From Lindgomyces ingoldianus (lineage: Eukaryota > Ascomycota > Dothideomycetes > Pleosporales > Lindgomycetaceae): a stretch of 64,000 bases of DNA. Position numbers and translations under genes: made by a program. Below are positions 60,071 through 64,000 of the stretch, piece after piece. The notes under the pieces are model-generated. The model was not told the DNA's origin. It did not search any database and saw only the letters and a list, made by a program, of their open reading frames with translations. Location of the stretch: NCBI RefSeq assembly GCF_010093535.1, contig NW_022985168.1:62001-126000 (forward strand). The letters run 5' to 3'. Numbering within the stretch: position 1 is the stretch's first letter; each line of letters opens with the position of its first letter.

Positions 60071-63000
60071 TTGGCACTCTATGATACCTAACTCAGCCGT
60101 TTATTTGATAGTTATTTTTAAGTTTCACAAACTTCTGACCCTGCACCCCTTTCATGGTTGTGCATGACTTTCCTCTTCACATTTCATAAGTTCCTCTGTT
60201 TCTCTGAAAGGATTCACCCTGAAATTCATGGCTATTGTCTTATGGCTTATTTGAGGGCTACATCTGTATCCCGTCACTCTTTCCTAGGCTTAGCGTAGCG
60301 GGTCTCAAAGGCTCTCCTTCCCCACTACTTCATTAAGCATTCGTGGATCTCACTATGTATAGCTCGGACATATTTTGTGGTTGTGATAGCTTCTTAGCGC
60401 AGCGTGGAATCGAGATCAGACGGTGCTGAGGGTATAAACACCTCGACCAGGCATTATGAACATGCATCGCGAAATATACAATCTCAACAGTTATTGTAAG
60501 ATCCTCCAACTAACGATAAATCTGTCCTCAACTTACTTTCTTCAAAAGCCATCCTATATTCGCACACGATGGCGGCGATCAGACTGGCTCGATAAATTTA
60601 TCCGCGCCCCTCTTTTGCGCAACTATAAATGCACTCTCGTTAGTTCCCGTCTCGCTTTAATACCATACGAATCTTTAAGGATACACAGGAAATGAGAGTT
60701 CTTCTCTTCATCCATCTACCGGGAAGTCGACGCATGCGACAACGATGGAAGTTGCGCCTGTATCAACACCATTTCCAGCTTTAGGCATGTTCCCAATGTC
60801 TCCCATCCATACTTAACTCATCTAACCCTTAAACGAACTTGCCTCTGACCCTACTGCTAATCCACACTCCAGCCACCTGCCTAACCTTCGCTTTTCGCCG
60901 GCCACGTCTGCAGCATCGCAGATCAACTGGGTCCCGAGTTCATAGACTACAGTTGTCCCATAAACGTCTCCCAACTTCCTTAACCTTTCATCCCGTCGGA
61001 TATTGGTATGACGATCCCGTTATTTGGGACAGCTGGGCAAAGTGCAAGCGACTCTATTCAGTAGGGTAAAAATAGCCCGACTACGCGGACAGAGACAGGC
61101 GGCGATACGTCGATGGGATTTGGTATCACGGTGGTGAGCAATACGGAGGTATGGAATGATGCGTTTGCAGGGTTAAAGGCCAGGAAGGAGGCGTTTACTG
61201 AGGAGAGCGATCCTGTGACTGTATTCTTGGAGGTGGGTATTGTGCTGCTGTTGCTGTGAATGGACTACCTGCGTTTTTGAGAGGGAGGGATATGGGTAAT
61301 GAAATGCGAGGTGTCGAGTGAGTTACCACACTCAAGGTTGCTGTTTCTCTGCGACGTCAAAGTTGGGTCAAAGTCTTTATCTTCTGAGAGTATAAAAGTA
61401 ATAAAGAGCTTGCAGTGTACTGAGTGAATGATCCAGTAGGCGCGATAGTTATTTGGTGTGTAGGAAGTGGAGCTCTCACCTTCATTAACACTACTTCATG
61501 CTAACAACGATGATATAAGCCCCAACTGCTAGTCGCCCCACCATGCTTTCCATTATCCTGGTAACCTCTCTGTCTTAATTTTCCGAGCATGAACTATTGC
61601 GATGACACTTCTCGACAGGATCTCCATCCCTAGAAACCAGAGCCCAAGCCGAAATCTTACTACAACTGCTAACGGATGTCTCATGATCCATACTTAGCGC
61701 AGCCATTATCTTGCAGCTAAGGGCGTCATCCCTCCACGTCCCTCCCTCTCTGTCCTAATTCGCACAAATATCGCTAATTTCGTCATGGAACCAAAATCTT
61801 CCACTCTTCTTGAACTCCGAGATCCCCCTTCTAATGTTCTCACTAGACTAACTTCCATGTGCGCATCTTAACTCCGCTTCTATTTTTCAGAGTGGACCCT
61901 TCTCTTCCCGCTTCCAACTTTTCTTGGATCCCATCAGTGCTAGTCCACTGTGCCAGTTAACTTCCGATATATGGCTTAAACGTTAATCTATTTGGGTACT
62001 TAGTGTCGCCCTATCACTTTGAACACCCTACCCATTTGGATGCTCGCTCGAGGTCGGCCCTCTCAAGAGCCTGCACATTAACGCTGTCCTCACCTCCAAC
62101 CTCTAGCTTCAACGCATTGCCGAATCACAGATCAAGTATCATCACAGGTTGGAAAATAGTGTGGGAAGATTCCCCACCATCTAAGGCGGCTTCGGGAGTG
62201 AAGGCTGTGCTCTAGGCCTCTGGAATCGTTGGTGTGTATAGCTGAGACTTCGGCCCGTTATGACAATCGACGTCTCGGCCCTGGAGGCCCTCTTGCCTGG
62301 CTTTCGCTAGCATTGTGCATCCACTTAAGCCTCCCTCACCACTGACCTATACTAAGCGTCGTTGCAGGTCGGGATGGAGGAAGGTCAGTCCTCTAGAACC
62401 TGGTATCTAAGTGTGTTACGAGACTGGAAGGTGTCTTCCATGCAGAGGAAAGATTGGTGGGGTGCTAATAGCTTATAAATGTCGATTCCTTTGGGGCCAT
62501 ATTTTCTCTTCCTGCTCTTTAGTACCGAGATAAGGAAGACAGAAGATTTTTATGTGACGGGTGAACAGTTTCCGAATGAAATCGTGACGGACCGGTGGAT
62601 GCTGCTTCTTTCTCATCGGTGCAATCGATTTCAAGACCTTAACACTGTAGCTTCAGCTCAGAACATTGGCCTGGTGGCTGGAGTACTTTTGATTGTTCTT
62701 GAAGGTGTCTTGTAAGATGAGGCGGAAGACGACAAGAGCAAGACATTTTGCTCAAGAGCCCGAACACTTTTCAAGGCTCTGTTCACAGTATCGAAGCTAG
62801 CGAATAGATGGCCTTGTGATGCAATATTCCTCAGCAGAGTCTCGGACACTCGAGGTGGGCTTAGCGGCTAGTACGCTTTATGCGTAATTGTTAGGTTCTC
62901 CCAGAGGAACCCGGTTTCTGGTCATACAGTAGCCTTTTGAGTGTGACGAACATTTTCATTGATCAATCACCTGTCGCGAAATGTAAAAAGGAGATATTCA

Positions 63001-63209
63001 AAATCTAATATTCTAGGTCTGATCTCCAACGCCAAAGCAGGGGTATCTGTCACCAAAACCCGTCTAGAAAAGAACTTCTCCATGGTAGCATCTTCCAATA
63101 TAGAGAAGGGAAAGGTAAACACATCGCACGGTGCTAGTGCCACAAGACATTGCACACATTTATCCCGTCCACTACTGATCATTTGGGTGAAGCGTAATCA
63201 TAAGTTCCA
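60071..63209. other. 3.1-kb gene-poor interval
   Basis: Many short open frames, none recognised, apart from the coding-like fragment at 61064-61258 (separate entry). Composition is normal and not RIP-like. It holds the 3' UTRs of ORC2 and of the helicase gene. Confidence 0.5.
61064..61258 (+). pseudogene. Coding-like fragment of unknown protein
   Basis: About 64 codons open from a TAG at 61061 include MGFGITVVSNTEVWNDAFAG, then LKARKEAFTEESDPVTVFLE, with protein-like composition, followed by a donor-like GTGGGT at 61233. No neighbouring exon was found. It may be an internal exon of an unrecognised gene or a remnant. I do not recognise the family. Confidence 0.3.
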
Positions 63210-64000
63210 TCACGAAGCCTCCTCCCGCCTTGATCCGATCCTCAATCCCGGCACACCCTTCAACCCCATCTTGCCCACAGTCCTCTTCTCAATCAGTGGG
63301 GGCTCTGGGCATCCCATAGCCTCTGCATACTGATTGGCTAGTTGCACGAGACCTTTCGCATCCAGTCGCAGTTTCTTGAGGTATGTTTTGTTGTATCCGA
63401 GGAACGCTTGGTATGCTTTTGCCTTGGCTTCTTCGTCGACACCCATGAATCCCTGCTCGATAGTAGGGTTATATTGGGTTAGGTCGGAGATTATCTCAGC
63501 AGGATATGGCTTGATAGGAAGGGTCTTGTTGACGTTGACGAAGAATGCCTCGTTCTCGAACAGAACCATAACTGCTCTACCATCCTTTCCAGCTCGTGCT
63601 GTCCGACCGACCCGATGGATATACTGTTCAGTTGAAGAGGGGAGGCCAAGCTGAATGACAAGACCAACGTTCGGAAAATCCATCCCTCGACCGACGACAT
63701 CAGAAGCGAAAAGGATGCCTGACGCCGCATCTTTGAACTGATTGGTTGTCTTAGTTCTGCTGGTTTGTGAGAGTCGTGAATGAAGTTCAAAGGTCTTGAA
63801 TTGAGGGAGGAGGTTTTGGAATAGGTCATAGAGAAGGCCGACCCCATTGGCAGTCGTACCAAACACAACGGCCTTGAAATCCTTCGGATTCTGCTTGTGT
63901 TCGCTTTGGATCAATACATAGAGAGCAGCAAAAGTCTGCTTAATGCTGGGGACGGTAATAGAGAATTGAGGGACATTGGCGACGGTTGGGGCTTCATTTG
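63210..64000 (-). CDS. Mitochondrial-type DEAD-box RNA helicase (Mss116-like), partial
   Basis: The gene runs off the right edge; the last 262 residues are present, with the stop at 63210. They include the helicase C lobe: AVVFGTTANG (motif IV region), ELHSRLSQTSRTKTTNQF, GILFASDVVGRGMDFPNVGL (motif V), QYIHRVGRTARAGKDG (motif VI), and a C-terminal extension with LGYNKTYLKKLRLDAKGLVQ characteristic of Mss116/CYT-19 relatives. Those proteins are RNA chaperones that help group I and II introns fold in mitochondria. The N-terminal lobe and any targeting peptide lie outside the window, so organelle assignment is inference. Confidence 0.85.
   Translation of the reverse strand, partial: NEAPTVANVPQFSITVPSIKQTFAALYVLIQSEHKQNPKDFKAVVFGTTANGVGLLYDLFQNLLPQFKTFELHSRLSQTSRTKTTNQFKDAASGILFASDVVGRGMDFPNVGLVIQLGLPSSTEQYIHRVGRTARAGKDGRAVMVLFENEAFFVNVNKTLPIKPYPAEIISDLTQYNPTIEQGFMGVDEEAKAKAYQAFLGYNKTYLKKLRLDAKGLVQLANQYAEAMGCPEPPLIEKRTVGKMGLKGVPGLRIGSRREEAS

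Noticed and set aside
1..64000. CRISPR array, plasmid origin or prokaryotic operon structure
   Set aside because: The introns, tRNA promoter layout and gene families are fungal nuclear; the tandem arrays lack spacers.

Overview
The window is nuclear DNA of a filamentous ascomycete (Pezizomycotina; a leotiomycete is my guess, not shown). The genes carry short GT-AG introns of about 49-166 bp. They include ATG101, which S. cerevisiae lacks, plus plant-cell-wall enzymes (GH6, CE15). Two long AT-rich blocks are full of dead transposons and show the CpA-to-TpA signature of repeat-induced point mutation (RIP).

Layout. (1) About 1-10200 is RIP-degraded repeat DNA. It holds a Ty3/Gypsy 5' LTR with a decayed gag, a complete Fot1/pogo-like element with a TA target duplication inserted in that gag, a solo LTR with a GTTAG duplication, head-to-head copies of another LTR family, and a 1.8-kb mini LTR element with identical GTAGC duplications. 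(2) 10962-30363 is a gene island: a GPH/SUT sucrose-type transporter (-), an NHX1-type Na+/H+ exchanger (+), a secreted GH6 cellulase (+), HIS6 (-), a Faf1-family ribosome-assembly factor (+), the SNF2/STH1 remodeller ATPase (-) and a secreted CE15 glucuronoyl esterase (-). (3) 30364-34950 is gene-poor but of ordinary composition. (4) About 34950-46390 is a second RIP block with one fresher solo LTR (40335-40562, ACCTT duplication). (5) 46390-64000 is a second gene island: a tRNA-Gly(GCC) gene, a T5orf172/GIY-YIG-like protein (+), a one-pass membrane glycoprotein (+), ATG101 (-), an MFS sugar transporter (-), ORC2 (+) and a 3'-partial mitochondrial-type DEAD-box helicase (-) running off the right edge.

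The genes do not form one pathway. Housekeeping functions (histidine synthesis, ribosome assembly, chromatin remodelling, replication origin recognition, autophagy) are mixed with carbon-acquisition genes (GH6, CE15, two sugar transporters). HIS6 and the Faf1-like gene share a 181-bp head-to-head promoter that contains a telomere-like G-rich repeat.

The most unusual object is the tRNA-Gly gene at 47479-47603. It is complete and its acceptor stem pairs perfectly, but a 54-bp GTAAGT...TAG segment sits inside the 3' strand of its T-stem, just after the B box. A Pol III-type T7 run follows the 3' end. This is not the normal tRNA intron position.

Exon structures were built by hand from splice signals, reading frame and family resemblance. 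No database search was run.
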